Notes: generated by a model from the letters alone, not told the origin. A stretch of 60,101 nucleotides of DNA from Bacillota bacterium (GCA_012839765.1 DUMW01000066.1:1-60101), one strand, 5' to 3'; shown: positions 7,757 through 17,907, counted from the first letter of the stretch. Numbers and translations: made by a program.

Positions 7757-10700
7757 TTACGGTACTAAGGTCATCCAGGGGAATTCCACCAGTTCACCGT
7801 TGGGCCGTATTCCCTTTAGCCGGAACTGGAAGGGTGTGTCCTCGGGTACGGGTACGGTGAATTCAAAGGGGAAGCTGAAATCTTCGATTTCCCCCGGCTC
7901 TTCTCCTATCCGGTATTCCAAGGTGACCTCTTTCAGGGCCGTCTGCTGGGCTTCGGTGTAGATGTACGCGGTGGTAAGGTCGCGGCCGAAGCGGAGTAGC
8001 ATGCCCCGGATGAGCCCATAGGGGGTCTTTGTTTCCGTGAAGCTCTCCTCCGAAAGACTGGGGGTAGCCGAATCTAGTAGCTTGCTTTGGAACTGGGTCT
8101 CGATCTTTACTCCCCGAATGGCCAAGGCGGTAATCCCCTTGGGACTGAGGGTGACGGTGACTCTGCCCTCTTCCATCGTCAGGGAAGGTTGTCGTTGGTT
8201 GTCCACCCACAGGTCCACGGGATACGCAGTTCCGGCCTGAAGGGGCAGCACCTCTTGGTTGACGGTTACCGTGGTGGTAACCGGCTCGTTGCTGCTGTTG
8301 GTGAGGGCCACATACAACGTATCCTCATCCCGGGCGGCAATGTAGTTCACTTGGATATGATCGACGTGCAAAAGCCCCAAGGGCATATACAACCAGACGT
8401 TTTCATGGCCATAGAAGCTGCCGGGTTTGCTACCATAGACTTTGCTGCGGACATAGCCGTACCCTTCGGCAAATTCCGAGGGGAAGCTGATCTGTCCGCG
8501 GCTACGGTCAAAAACGTCGCTCACCATGAAGTCGAACAGCAAGCTGATGTGCGGCCAGATATGGTTGTAGTGGAAGGTGTTGTAGGTCAGTTCTTCATGC
8601 TCATGATAGGGATAGTCCACCTTCTCATAGACCGTGGTCCGCTCGGTATTCATGTGATACCCCGGGAAGTTTAGGTACCGGCCCACAATGGCTGCCCGGC
8701 CAATGTCCCTTAAGAAGGGATCGTCACCGTAGTGGGCCAGGCGGAGGAAATAGGCGGCGTGGTTGGCCATGAAGATGGCCCGATGACCATGGGCGGTGCC
8801 GGAGGATTCGGCGGTAAGGCCGATCTCCGATAGACGCCAGGCGGGGACCATTTCTTCCGGAGCGTCCATGGGTTCCGGTCCCCGGGCATACCAGTACTTG
8901 GATGCTTTCCCGCCGGGATTGACTAGGATCTCAGTATCAGGGATCCGGGGGGCCATCCAGATGAAGGTGCTAAACAGTCGTGCTGCCCGTACTGCCGCTT
9001 CCAGATGCTTGGGGTCCTTGGTTTCTTCGTAAAGCTCTAGTAGGAAGAAGAACTCCGGCGAATAGCTATTCCAGAAGAAGGGGCTGCCGCCGAAGGTGCG
9101 CTGGGGCCGATCGATGCGGTCGGCAATGTACCGGTTGGCACCCTCGATGGCTGCTTCCAGGTAGGCCGGGTCCCCGGTGAGCCGGTACATGGCCAGGGAA
9201 TTTTCCCAGGACTTGCCCAGCTGCATACCGTTGGCGTTCTTGCCATAAGGAGCGTTGTACATTTCCTCGGCGAAATGGCTGAAGATGGGACTTCGGCCTT
9301 GGGAGAAGTGGTACAGGGCGACCAGCTCCGAAAGGGCGTAGGCCGGTCCAGCCAGCACATGGGTAGCCCCTTGGCCGGTGACTCCCTCCTCTAGCGCGAA
9401 CAGCGACTTCTGTCGGGAAAAGAAAAACTCCATGATGGGCAGGGCCCGGCGGTGGTAGATCTCCTCCCGGTCGGTAACGAAGGCCATGCTTAAGGGATGC
9501 AAGGCGGAGATGTTTTTCACCGAACCGGGGACGTCGGTTTTGTAGGAACTACCCCGGTGTTCTGCATCCCAGCCGCTGTAATGATCATCGAGGGCGTAGG
9601 TAATCATGTTTTCCAGGGTATCGTTGAGGGAACCGCCCACATTGATCCGGTAATCCGCGAAGGCAAAGGCATTGCGGGCTACGTATTCGTAGGCCGCAAG
9701 CCAATCCCCCGGATAGGCAAACAGCCTTAGCCGGAAGGTGTAGGTCTGTCCGGCTTGCATGTAGGATTCGGGTCCCCCCAGTACCGGGGCAAAGAGCATG
9801 GATTGCACGAGTCCTTCGGGATTACGCAGGGCTACGCCAAACCGGGAATTGGTGGCGGTGGGCAGCCGGAAAGGCATCTCCTCTGGATCAGCCATCACCC
9901 CGATGGTTACGTCCTTGATGGTCACGAAGGTGGTGGGCAGTGGACAGTTGAACTCCGTGGTCAGATAGGAATCATCGGGGAACCGTAGTTCCTGCCACAC
10001 CAAAGGTTGCCATAGGCTGTCCACATCGGCAAGCCGGGCTTTCGGAGCTCCGGTATACCCGATGGAGTACCAGCCGGACTGTTTCGGAGTAAACTGGAAA
10101 ACCAGGGCCACTTCGTAGGGCCCATCCAGAGGGATTACTTCCGCGGAAAAGTCGAAGGCGGGGTTAGGGGCAAATTCCAAAGCTAGTACCCCGTCCTTCC
10201 AGTGGGCCTTGCTGGCTAGGATTTTGGCGGAGCTTTCCGCAGCTACGAAGAGGTTGCGGGTCTGACCGCTCATATCCACTTTTTCCTGTTCGAATTCATG
10301 GGGCAAGAATCCGGCCACATCTCCCACGGTCCCGCCGGGGGCCACCCAGGTGGGAACGCTGTAGCTGAGGTGGTCTAAGGCTCGGAACCGCAACCCCGGA
10401 TTACTGCTCCGATAAAGGACCGTAAACTCCGGGACGAAGAGGGAACCGATGAGTTCCTGCCAGGGTCCAAGGGCCTTTAACCCAAAGTCTGTGAGTTTTT
10501 GTTGTGTTGGTTCAACATTAGGGGCCAAAAAGGGCCAATCGATGGAAGTGTTGATAGGTTCCATTTGTTCTTTCTCACTCCAGATGCTCAATTCCAGACT
10601 GCGCACCAGCGGTTCACAGGTGAAGGACAGGCGCGTTTCCATATTGGCTGTTAACGCGATCCTTTCATCGAGTAAAGTGATTGTCCTTTGGTCCTGGATG

Positions 10701-11668
10701 CCGGTCAGTCTGAGGCGAAGATCCTGTAGATCCACATCGGAGGTGATGGCCACCTCGCCCGGGACGGGCTTCCTTTGTTCGCCTAGGATTAGAGGGATGA
10801 AGATCCTAGGTTCGACGTGAGGTGGAATCACATCTACGGTGGTCCGGGCCACCTCTTGGACGTAATCCTCCAGACAATACTCCAGGGCTACTTCATATCT
10901 GCCGGGGACCAACGAGGTGGTCAACTGGGTGGAAAACTCCGCCTCAGCCGCGGCATGGGAAAACAGCTCCCTTCCCTCCCAGGGCCCCGGTGTCCGTACC
11001 ACTCCCCGCAGAACCCCAGGCAACGGGCCACTGGTCCTGATGACCTCGGCCCAGGCTTCTTCGGTGCTGTAGAGCCGGAAACTGGTGGCATCGGTGCCGT
11101 GGATCTGGAAGTACACGTTCTCAAGTAAAACAGGTTTTCCTAACCGTTTGTAGCCTGCAAAGACTTCCCATTGTCGGACCTCGATTGGTAGATCGTCTTC
11201 GGCAGCGGCCAAGGGCAGAAAGGCCTTCCCTACCCAAGGCACGAAGGCAAAGCCTTGAAAGATCTCCTCCCCTGCGGTGAGGTCCACTAAGCGTACCGCA
11301 CATTCCCCGGTGTTCTGATCAAAGGACAGTACCGCTTCGTATTCCCTTCCCTGCCGGAGGAGCCGGGTCCTTTCCAAAAGGGTTAAGGAGAGGTCTTCCT
11401 CCGGGGAGTGGTAATCTAGGCTAAGCCGCCAAGCGGTGCCAAACCAGGTGGATTGCACCGCGGTGGCGGTGAAGGTCAAGCGTTGCTGGTTGTCAGCTGC
11501 TACACCGCCCAGCAAGATGGCGGTGTTGGCCTTCAGCTGTTCACTTTTTAGATAGATGACGGATGTAATCGTCAACTCGTCCTGCACGGTGGCCCCTATT
11601 CCTGGGCTAACGGAAACTACTAACAAAACCACAAGCAGGCCGAGCAAAAGGATCTTCATGTTCTGCAT
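7757..11668 (-). CDS. Giant secreted (alpha/alpha)-type protein, copy A
   Basis: The 1303-residue protein has a Sec signal peptide (to about GIGA). The first 600 or so residues are beta-rich, with several sandwich-like segments. A helical region follows (about 690-1080), with toroid-like repeats such as SLNDTLENMITYALDDHYSGWD, RRALPIMEFFFSRQ, AMYRLTGDPAYLEAAIEGANRYI and NTFHYNHIWPHISLLFDF. A C-terminal beta domain ends in FPFEFTVPVPEDTPFQF. The order sandwich, helical toroid, beta domain is typical of polysaccharide lyases and glycosidases, but no known family was recognised. It is paralogous along most of its length to 13758-17177. It follows a small LamG-like gene and is likely an exported glycan-active enzyme. 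Confidence 0.8.
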   Translation of the reverse strand: MQNMKILLLGLLVVLLVVSVSPGIGATVQDELTITSVIYLKSEQLKANTAILLGGVAADNQQRLTFTATAVQSTWFGTAWRLSLDYHSPEEDLSLTLLERTRLLRQGREYEAVLSFDQNTGECAVRLVDLTAGEEIFQGFAFVPWVGKAFLPLAAAEDDLPIEVRQWEVFAGYKRLGKPVLLENVYFQIHGTDATSFRLYSTEEAWAEVIRTSGPLPGVLRGVVRTPGPWEGRELFSHAAAEAEFSTQLTTSLVPGRYEVALEYCLEDYVQEVARTTVDVIPPHVEPRIFIPLILGEQRKPVPGEVAITSDVDLQDLRLRLTGIQDQRTITLLDERIALTANMETRLSFTCEPLVRSLELSIWSEKEQMEPINTSIDWPFLAPNVEPTQQKLTDFGLKALGPWQELIGSLFVPEFTVLYRSSNPGLRFRALDHLSYSVPTWVAPGGTVGDVAGFLPHEFEQEKVDMSGQTRNLFVAAESSAKILASKAHWKDGVLALEFAPNPAFDFSAEVIPLDGPYEVALVFQFTPKQSGWYSIGYTGAPKARLADVDSLWQPLVWQELRFPDDSYLTTEFNCPLPTTFVTIKDVTIGVMADPEEMPFRLPTATNSRFGVALRNPEGLVQSMLFAPVLGGPESYMQAGQTYTFRLRLFAYPGDWLAAYEYVARNAFAFADYRINVGGSLNDTLENMITYALDDHYSGWDAEHRGSSYKTDVPGSVKNISALHPLSMAFVTDREEIYHRRALPIMEFFFSRQKSLFALEEGVTGQGATHVLAGPAYALSELVALYHFSQGRSPIFSHFAEEMYNAPYGKNANGMQLGKSWENSLAMYRLTGDPAYLEAAIEGANRYIADRIDRPQRTFGGSPFFWNSYSPEFFFLLELYEETKDPKHLEAAVRAARLFSTFIWMAPRIPDTEILVNPGGKASKYWYARGPEPMDAPEEMVPAWRLSEIGLTAESSGTAHGHRAIFMANHAAYFLRLAHYGDDPFLRDIGRAAIVGRYLNFPGYHMNTERTTVYEKVDYPYHEHEELTYNTFHYNHIWPHISLLFDFMVSDVFDRSRGQISFPSEFAEGYGYVRSKVYGSKPGSFYGHENVWLYMPLGLLHVDHIQVNYIAARDEDTLYVALTNSSNEPVTTTVTVNQEVLPLQAGTAYPVDLWVDNQRQPSLTMEEGRVTVTLSPKGITALAIRGVKIETQFQSKLLDSATPSLSEESFTETKTPYGLIRGMLLRFGRDLTTAYIYTEAQQTALKEVTLEYRIGEEPGEIEDFSFPFEFTVPVPEDTPFQFRLKGIRPNGELVEFPWMTLVP

Positions 11669-11732
11669 TAAACCTTAGGCCTCCCTTTTCCCCAAGGAAC
11701 GCTACTTTCCTGCGCACTTCGGAAAAGCTGCT

Positions 11733-12392
11733 CTAGTAGACGATTAAGGTGTCCACGTAGACCGGTTTCGGTTGGACCATGTGGGTGTAGACGGTGAACC
11801 CCACGATCTGAATCTCCGTACAGGCGGGATTTCGGAAGGGAGCCCGGGCCACGGGGAAGTCGAAGTTGTCAATGTAGATGTCGTAGTACTGCTCCGGGAT
11901 GTTTAGCTCCAGTTTTACATCGATCCACTGCCGGGCGGGATACTTAACATCTAGGATCCGAAAGGCCGTGTCATAGTAGCGCAGGCTGCCTTCGTTGTGG
12001 AAGTAAAGGCTAGGGCCGTCACCGTAGGGGGAACCTTCCAGGGGTGAGGCAAAAATGATCAGGCTCCGATCTACGTTGGACTCCAAGTAAACGGAAGCCT
12101 CGATGGTGAGCTTGTCGGTTACCGGTTCCGGTAGGATGTAGTAGAAGCAATCGCCGATCATACTCAATTCGTTGGGCCCCATCAGCTTGATGCTGCGTCC
12201 GCTCCGGCTAGGAGCCTCCACCACCACCGGTTGGGAGCCTTCATGTTGGAAGCCCCTAACCCCGTCCAGTTCTGTCCAAGGACCCAGGGGTTCTTCGGCA
12301 AAGTCGAGAACATAATAGGGTTCTTGTGCAGAGACGGTGGTGATGAGTAAAAGCATTAGGATTGGTAGCCACAGTTTGATGATTCTATTCAT
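11733..12392 (-). CDS. Secreted LamG-like protein, copy A
   Basis: The 219-residue protein has a Sec signal peptide (ending near TVSA-Q). The rest is a single jelly-roll domain resembling LamG/concanavalin modules: YVLDFAEEPLGPW, KLTIEASVYLES, QYYDIYIDNFDFPVARAPFRNP and a final VYVDTLIVY. The pattern D-x-D-x-x-x-P-V-x-x-x-PFR recurs in four other genes of this window. It is closely related to 17236-17907 and, like it, stands immediately upstream of a giant secreted protein. Glycan binding is probable. No catalytic residues were recognised. Its stop codon is TAG. Confidence 0.78.
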   Translation of the reverse strand: MNRIIKLWLPILMLLLITTVSAQEPYYVLDFAEEPLGPWTELDGVRGFQHEGSQPVVVEAPSRSGRSIKLMGPNELSMIGDCFYYILPEPVTDKLTIEASVYLESNVDRSLIIFASPLEGSPYGDGPSLYFHNEGSLRYYDTAFRILDVKYPARQWIDVKLELNIPEQYYDIYIDNFDFPVARAPFRNPACTEIQIVGFTVYTHMVQPKPVYVDTLIVY

Positions 12393-12525
12393 GGGTTAGT
12401 CCTCCTTCAAACTCGGTAAATCAGTGTGCTTTGTACCTGTGGGTCCCTTGCTCCATGGGACCCCGTTGTTTAGGTACCGGCGGGAGGCCTTCTATTTCCA
12501 GATAAAGAAGACCCGGGTCCTTCCC

Positions 12526-13584
12526 TCACCCGCACTTTCTGGCCTGGGCCCGCTCGGTGGATTGTCTTGGCACCATTTCCGTGGGCAGGGTGATCCGCAC
12601 CGGGGTGCAGGGCCCCTGGGTCACCTGTTGGATCAAGCGTTCAAAGGCCACCTTGCCCATGACCTGCTTGGGTACTGCCACCGTGGTAATGGTGGGACTT
12701 AGGGATATGTTGCTAATCTCATTGCCATAGCCGGCCAGGAGGATGTCCCTGGGTACTTGTAAACCCTTTTCCATGATGGCCTGTAAGGCCCCCAGGGCCA
12801 TGGCATCGTAGGCACAGGCGATGCCGTCTACCCCCTCTTCCAGCAATTCCAGGGCGAGGGTATAGCCACTCTGGAAGGAGAAATCGCCGTGCTTCACCAG
12901 TTCCTCCGCGATGCCTACTTCCTGCTCCCCGTGGGCCAGGTAGTATCCTGCGAGCTTATCCTTGCTGGTCTCAGAGTTTTTGGGGCCGTTCAAAAGGCCG
13001 ATGCGCCTTGCGCCCGCCTCGAACATGTGCCCAATGACCTCCTTCATCCCCCGGAGATTGTCGGCCACCACCGCATCGATATCCGGGGAATAGGCAATGC
13101 CCACGGTGACGATGGGCAAATTGCGGGCCATAAGCACCTTCATCACGTGGTCGGGCATGACTCCCCCCACCACGATGTACCCGCAGAGGTTGTCGGTGTA
13201 GAGGCTACTGGGCAGCTGACTGCTCTCATCATCATAGGTGCAGATGATTAACTGCAGCTCATAGTCGGTCTGGCGGGCGATCTGCTCGATGCCATCGAAG
13301 ACGTCCTCATCGAAGCACCAGCCCACCTCTAGCCCCGAGCTTTTGTTCTGGTAAAACGAACGATCCCGGGGGAAGACTACCGCCACATGCCTCTGCCAGG
13401 TGTCCCCGTCACCGGGCAATTCCGGAATGGGCTTAGAGTAACCCAGTTGCCTGGCGGCGAAGATCACTTTGCGCCTGGTTTCCGCGTTGACATTGCCCTT
13501 GCCACTGAGGGTTCGGGATACGGTGGCCGGAGAGACTCCACTTACCCTTGCTATGTCCCGTACTGTAACCATCTTTTCCATCAC
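12526..13584 (-). CDS. LacI family transcriptional regulator
   Basis: The 352-residue protein has the full LacI layout. The N-terminal helix-turn-helix and hinge (VTVRDIARVSGVSPATVSRTLSG, about residues 6-60) is followed by a periplasmic-binding-protein-like effector domain. This has the usual MARNLPIVTVGIAY, GLLNGPKNSETSKDKLAGYYLAHGE and DGIACAYDAMALGALQ segments. It probably represses the flanking secreted protein genes in response to a sugar. The start is uncertain: GTG 13584, ATG 13581 and ATG 13572 are in frame, and the last gives the most typical LacI N terminus. It sits between the two pairs of LamG-like and giant protein genes. Confidence 0.92.
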   Translation of the reverse strand: MMEKMVTVRDIARVSGVSPATVSRTLSGKGNVNAETRRKVIFAARQLGYSKPIPELPGDGDTWQRHVAVVFPRDRSFYQNKSSGLEVGWCFDEDVFDGIEQIARQTDYELQLIICTYDDESSQLPSSLYTDNLCGYIVVGGVMPDHVMKVLMARNLPIVTVGIAYSPDIDAVVADNLRGMKEVIGHMFEAGARRIGLLNGPKNSETSKDKLAGYYLAHGEQEVGIAEELVKHGDFSFQSGYTLALELLEEGVDGIACAYDAMALGALQAIMEKGLQVPRDILLAGYGNEISNISLSPTITTVAVPKQVMGKVAFERLIQQVTQGPCTPVRITLPTEMVPRQSTERAQARKCG

Positions 13585-13757
13585 ATCCGTTCCATATGTT
13601 CCATATATCGCCTGCTAATCTCTTATTCGTGGTTGAACCGCCAATTCCTGTTAAAGGGGCTTTCGGTTTGTCTTTGCCCTCCTAAGGGAGGGATATATGC
13701 TCTCGGCATTCCCTCCCCCAAGGGAACGCTGCTTGTTTCATAGCAGACCATCCTGTT

Positions 13758-16700
13758 TCATTGCGGCTGTAATGTCCCCTTGAGATGGAGCCAGGGACTG
13801 GTCCTAGTGCGCCCGAATTTGTCCACAAACTCCAATTGGAACCAGAAATCTTCACTGTCGGTGACCTTCACGGTAAACTCAAAGGGAAACTCCTTCTTCT
13901 CGATCACCTGTTTGTGGTCTTCGTTTAGGGTATAGTAGTGTAGTCGTATTGTCTCCACCATCCCCGCCAGGGAGTTGGTGTAGATGTACGCGTAGTAATG
14001 GGTGGTGTCGGTTTGGATCACCGCCCCGTAAATGTCCTTGGACACGAAGTCATAGGTGGGGTACATCAGGTAGGCGTCCTCGCCTTTCACCGGGATGTCA
14101 TTGATGTGGTGGGTGGCCACTTGGATCTGGGTGCCATGGACCACCAGGGCCACTTCCCCCTTCCCGGGGACGACAAGGTCCATACTGTGACCAGACACTG
14201 TCCTACGCTCCCACTCCCCCTGTCGATAGACACTAACCTCCACCTCAGCGGTGTCCAGACCGAGGAGGTTTTCATTCCACCGGACCGTGACCCTTTCGTC
14301 CCCGGGGGACTCGTTCATCAGGTAGACGAAGAAGGCCTCTTCGTTATGCCCGGTGATGTAATTGATGGCCGGGTTGTCCAGGTGCAACACCTCCCGGTTG
14401 ATCCAGGGCCACACCCGGTCATAGTGGAAGAATTGCCCCGGCGCATGGCCATAGAGACGATCACTGAACCAGACGTATCCCTGTTGCCGCACCCAGGGAA
14501 AACGGATTTCCCCTTGACTGCGATACTGGGCCTCGGCCAGGAGAAAATCGATGGTGTAGGCCAACTGGGGGATGATGTGGTGATAGTAGATCGACGTGGT
14601 ATCCGGTCCCACATAGGGGAAGTCCGGCTGCATATAGATGGTCGAAAAGTGATTTACATAGTAGCCGGGGTAATTGGCAAAGCGGCCAAGGACCGCATTG
14701 CGGGCGAAGGTCCGGTAGATCTCATCACCGGTCAGCTCCGTCAGCCGCACCAGATCCGCGGCCCAGTTGGACATCAGGACTAGACTGCCGCCCGAGGACA
14801 TATGGGTGATGGGTTGTTCAAAGCCCAGGCCCACCGGCGAGACTACCCACGCGGGCACTTCTTCGATGAGGATCTTGTCCGCCTCCAGGGGGAATCCCAG
14901 GCGGAACCGTTCATCGCCATACCACCAGGTGGTCCGCACCCCGTATTTCAACACCTCTTCCAGGGAGATCTGCACCGAGCCATCGATCACCGGCGGTTGG
15001 GTCCAAATGCCCGTCAGTTGCCAGTGGGCTCCCTCCTTGGCCCCCTCCAGGATAAAGTCTTCAGGATGCAGGCTGTACAGGTCAATGAAGTTGGCCCAAT
15101 TGGGGATGAACATGTGGTTGAAGAAGGGTTCTAGTCCCAGATCCTCCCTTTGGGGAGCTAGCATGCGCCGTTGGAAATAGGTCCTGGCGGAATTAAGGGT
15201 GGTCTCCAGCAAGGTCGGATCCCCGGTGGCCAGGTACCCGGCCAACTCTTCGCCGAAGTGGGGTACCGCATACTCGCTACTGTAGGTGCGGACCAGTCCG
15301 TCCCGGATCCACATGTACTTGTAGAGGGCTGGTGTCAGGCGGTCGGTCAGCTCCCACAGGGCATAGTAGGTGGAGGCTCCATACCAGGTGTTAGGTCCGC
15401 CCAGGGTGGTGTAAAGGTCCGAATCAGCATCCTCCAGCTGGTAGGTGAAGTGGGGGATCTTCCGGGAAAGCATAAACTCAATGGTGGGCAGGGCCCTTCT
15501 TTCAAACAGTTCCTCGCTGCCGGTCAACCGGTACAAAGATACCAGTGTGGCCGGGGAGGCATGGGTCACGGTACTTTTGATCTCAATGTTTAGCGGCCCC
15601 TTCCCTTGGGTGTTCCAGCCGCCGAAGCAATCATCCATCAACAGCTCGATCATGTTGAACACCGCATCGTTGAGGCTATACCGCCAGTTAGTGCGGTAAT
15701 CCTCCACCCCGTACTCTTCTGTTACTAAAGTGCGGAAGGTGGCAAACCAGGTTTCCTCCTCCACCAGAACCCGCAGGGAAAACTGGAAGCTTTCCCCCGC
15801 TTCCATCCAGGAGGCCTCGGAGCCTAGGATGGGTGCAAATAGGCCCGGCTGCACACCTCCTTCGGGTCCCTGGATGGTGAGGCCAAAACGGGAATTCTCA
15901 AAGCGGGGCCAGCGAAAATAAAGTTCTTGCCTTGCGGGAGCTAGACCATAGGTCAGGGTGTGGTCTTCTTGGGTCCGCTGTACCAAGGCCACGGGTGTGG
16001 GCGCGTAAGCCTCGATATTCAGCCGTGGCCCTTGGGGCAGGCGCTTGCTGTGCCACAGATAGGGCAAAAGGAGGAAATCGATGTCTTCTAAGGCAGATTG
16101 GAAAAAGCCCACGAAGGCCATGCTGTAATAGCCTGCCTTTTCGGGGTAAAGGCGCAGGGTCACTGTTGGATACCGGTTGTTTTCTTCCAATTGCCAATCG
16201 GCTTCGAAGACAAAATCTGTCCCCCGGCCCCGGAGCCTCACGGTCTGGGCATCCAATACTTCCAGTTCATCACAAAAGACCCAGTGGCGAATACCCGCGG
16301 CAAAGGGATCCTGGGTCCAGGTCTGGGTTTGGGTGGCTGTGTCTCCCAGGTTTATCTCACTGACCACGTTCCAGCCGGGGAAATAGTCCGAGGCTCGGCT
16401 GAGGTTGCCTTGGGCGGAGTAAAGGACCAGGTAGGCTTGTTGTAAGGGATCGAGGTTTGCATTGAGCCAAACACCTGACGAATTGATCCAAAGCTCCGGA
16501 TGGATCCACTGTCGGGTGGTATCGGAAAATCTCTTAAACTCTAGTCTTACATAGGGATTCGCCAGGGTATAAAGCTCTTCTGACTGCACTGGCCCTGTGA
16601 TCAAAGCCGCCGGCGAGGAGGCCTCTTCCGCCAGGAAAGCAGGCACCGGTTCCTGCTTGTAGGTTTTGGCCAAGGGAGAATTGGGATCGTTAGGCGGAAC

Positions 16701-17177
16701 GAAATGGGGATCGGTGGTCAGGATCAAACTATCGATGCGGGCATAATAGGCCGAGGTATCCTGGAGCCGGACCAGGGTATTCCCCGGTGCTAGGAAGAAA
16801 CTGCCGCCGTATTCCCAAGCCCAACTATCCTTACCATGGCGGCCGAAAAGTTTCTCCACAGGTACACCATCGACCACCAGGGAGAAGAAGCGGGTTCCCT
16901 GGTTGGTGGCAAAATCCCGGCTGCGTACCCACAGGTGCCACTCCCCTGCTTCCGGAATCTCTACGTAGGTGAAGGCGTCTTGGACCTTAGATCCTGGTGC
17001 CGTGAGCCCCTGCAGGATCCGGCCGCCGAAGGTATCCCTTTGGGTTGCCACCACCCAGGTCCCTGTGATTTCAAAGTCCTCCGCCTCAAACCAGAGGATG
17101 TGGGCATGGGTTACATTCCCCCAAAAGCTACAAGCAAGAAGGAACAGCCCTAGGAGTAGGCTGGCAGACCTCAGCAT
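13758..17177 (-). CDS. Giant secreted (alpha/alpha)-type protein, copy B
   Basis: The 1139-residue protein has a Sec signal peptide (to about THA). A first beta-sandwich (about 25-155) has YVEIPEAGEWHLWVRSRDF, SWAWEYGGSF and ARIDSLILTTDPHFVPPN. This pattern is known from modules attached to glycosidases and FAD-dependent oxidoreductases. A larger beta region and a helical toroid follow (about 510-880, with SLNDAVFNMIELLMDDCFGGWN and RRALPTIEFMLSRK). The C-terminal beta domain has FPFEFTVKVTDSEDFWFQLEF. It is paralogous to 7757-11668 but carries a distinct N-terminal module. No known lyase or glycosidase motif was recognised. The ribosome site is AAAGGAG. Confidence 0.8.
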   Translation of the reverse strand: MLRSASLLLGLFLLACSFWGNVTHAHILWFEAEDFEITGTWVVATQRDTFGGRILQGLTAPGSKVQDAFTYVEIPEAGEWHLWVRSRDFATNQGTRFFSLVVDGVPVEKLFGRHGKDSWAWEYGGSFFLAPGNTLVRLQDTSAYYARIDSLILTTDPHFVPPNDPNSPLAKTYKQEPVPAFLAEEASSPAALITGPVQSEELYTLANPYVRLEFKRFSDTTRQWIHPELWINSSGVWLNANLDPLQQAYLVLYSAQGNLSRASDYFPGWNVVSEINLGDTATQTQTWTQDPFAAGIRHWVFCDELEVLDAQTVRLRGRGTDFVFEADWQLEENNRYPTVTLRLYPEKAGYYSMAFVGFFQSALEDIDFLLLPYLWHSKRLPQGPRLNIEAYAPTPVALVQRTQEDHTLTYGLAPARQELYFRWPRFENSRFGLTIQGPEGGVQPGLFAPILGSEASWMEAGESFQFSLRVLVEEETWFATFRTLVTEEYGVEDYRTNWRYSLNDAVFNMIELLMDDCFGGWNTQGKGPLNIEIKSTVTHASPATLVSLYRLTGSEELFERRALPTIEFMLSRKIPHFTYQLEDADSDLYTTLGGPNTWYGASTYYALWELTDRLTPALYKYMWIRDGLVRTYSSEYAVPHFGEELAGYLATGDPTLLETTLNSARTYFQRRMLAPQREDLGLEPFFNHMFIPNWANFIDLYSLHPEDFILEGAKEGAHWQLTGIWTQPPVIDGSVQISLEEVLKYGVRTTWWYGDERFRLGFPLEADKILIEEVPAWVVSPVGLGFEQPITHMSSGGSLVLMSNWAADLVRLTELTGDEIYRTFARNAVLGRFANYPGYYVNHFSTIYMQPDFPYVGPDTTSIYYHHIIPQLAYTIDFLLAEAQYRSQGEIRFPWVRQQGYVWFSDRLYGHAPGQFFHYDRVWPWINREVLHLDNPAINYITGHNEEAFFVYLMNESPGDERVTVRWNENLLGLDTAEVEVSVYRQGEWERRTVSGHSMDLVVPGKGEVALVVHGTQIQVATHHINDIPVKGEDAYLMYPTYDFVSKDIYGAVIQTDTTHYYAYIYTNSLAGMVETIRLHYYTLNEDHKQVIEKKEFPFEFTVKVTDSEDFWFQLEFVDKFGRTRTSPWLHLKGTLQPQ

Positions 17178-17200
17178 GTTCGGTGCTCTCCTTTCAGGAT

Positions 17201-17227
17201 CGCTGCCGGGGAAGTTCCCCGGCAGCG
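17201..17227. other. Intercistronic 13-bp hairpin
   Basis: CGCTGCCGGGGAA and TTCCCCGGCAGCG form a perfect 13-bp inverted repeat with one central base. On the minus strand it lies just after the LamG-like gene (stop at 17236) and upstream of the ribosome site of the giant protein gene (start 17177). No T-run follows. It may set the ratio of the two products or protect the upstream transcript. Confidence 0.6.
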
Positions 17228-17235
17228 GTGGGCCC

Positions 17236-17907
17236 TTAGCGGATAATCAAGGAATCGATATAGACGGGTCCGGGCTGGTGGGTGTGGGTGTACATGGCAA
17301 AACCCACCGACTGGATCTCCTCACAGGCGGACTCCCGGAAGGGCGCCCGAGCCACCGGTGTGGTGAGATCATCGACGTAAATGTCGTAGTATTGTTCCGC
17401 TACATTCACTTCGACCAAAAGATGTATCCACTGTCCTGCTTTGTAGGTGGCGGTGGTTTCCCGGAACGCGGTGTCGAAGTAGCGGATCTCACCGTTGTTG
17501 TACAGGTAAAGGCTTACCCCATCGCCGTAGACCGGTCCCAAGGGACTGGAGGCGAACAAAATCGCACTGCGATGGACGTCTGTCTCCGCGTAGACCCAAG
17601 CCTCTATGGTGAGTTTATCCTTCACCGGTGTCGGAAGCTTGTAGTAGAAGGCGTCGCCCCAGTTTTGGCTGGCCGGGGCGGTGATCATGATACTCTTGCC
17701 CGGCCGATCGGGGGATTCCACCACTTGGGGCTGGGTATCGGCCCGGATCAGACGCACGTTCTCGATGGGGGTCAAGGGACCCAGGGGTTCGTCGTCAAAG
17801 TCCAATTCAAAGTATGGTTTGTCGCTTTCCTCTGCCGCAAAGAGCAGACAACCGCTTACCGAAATCAATAGACAGAGGGTGGCAAGGAAAAGAACCAGCT
17901 TTCTCAT
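17236..17907 (-). CDS. LamG-like lipoprotein, copy B
   Basis: This exported protein of about 223 residues has an N terminus with lipobox VSGC (MRKLVLFLATLCLLISVSGC), so it is probably membrane-anchored. The rest is the same jelly-roll as 11733-12392: YFELDFDDEPLGPLTPIENV, KLTIEAWVYAETDVHRSAIL, EQYYDIYVDDLTTPVARAPF and VYIDSLIIR. It probably binds glycan next to the giant enzyme encoded downstream. A longer frame begins at 17952, but the ATG at 17907 is preceded by GGAAAGGTGG and starts the signal peptide. It follows the solute-binding protein gene by 16 bases. Confidence 0.8.
   Translation of the reverse strand: MRKLVLFLATLCLLISVSGCLLFAAEESDKPYFELDFDDEPLGPLTPIENVRLIRADTQPQVVESPDRPGKSIMITAPASQNWGDAFYYKLPTPVKDKLTIEAWVYAETDVHRSAILFASSPLGPVYGDGVSLYLYNNGEIRYFDTAFRETTATYKAGQWIHLLVEVNVAEQYYDIYVDDLTTPVARAPFRESACEEIQSVGFAMYTHTHQPGPVYIDSLIIR

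Noticed and set aside
8087-8674. Plus-strand frame of 195 codons
   Set aside because: It is a shadow of the 7757-11668 gene; no ribosome site or recognisable domain.
13998-14783. Plus-strand frame of 261 codons
   Set aside because: It is antisense to the well-supported giant protein gene 13758-17177, with the His/Asp/Gly-rich composition typical of a shadow frame.
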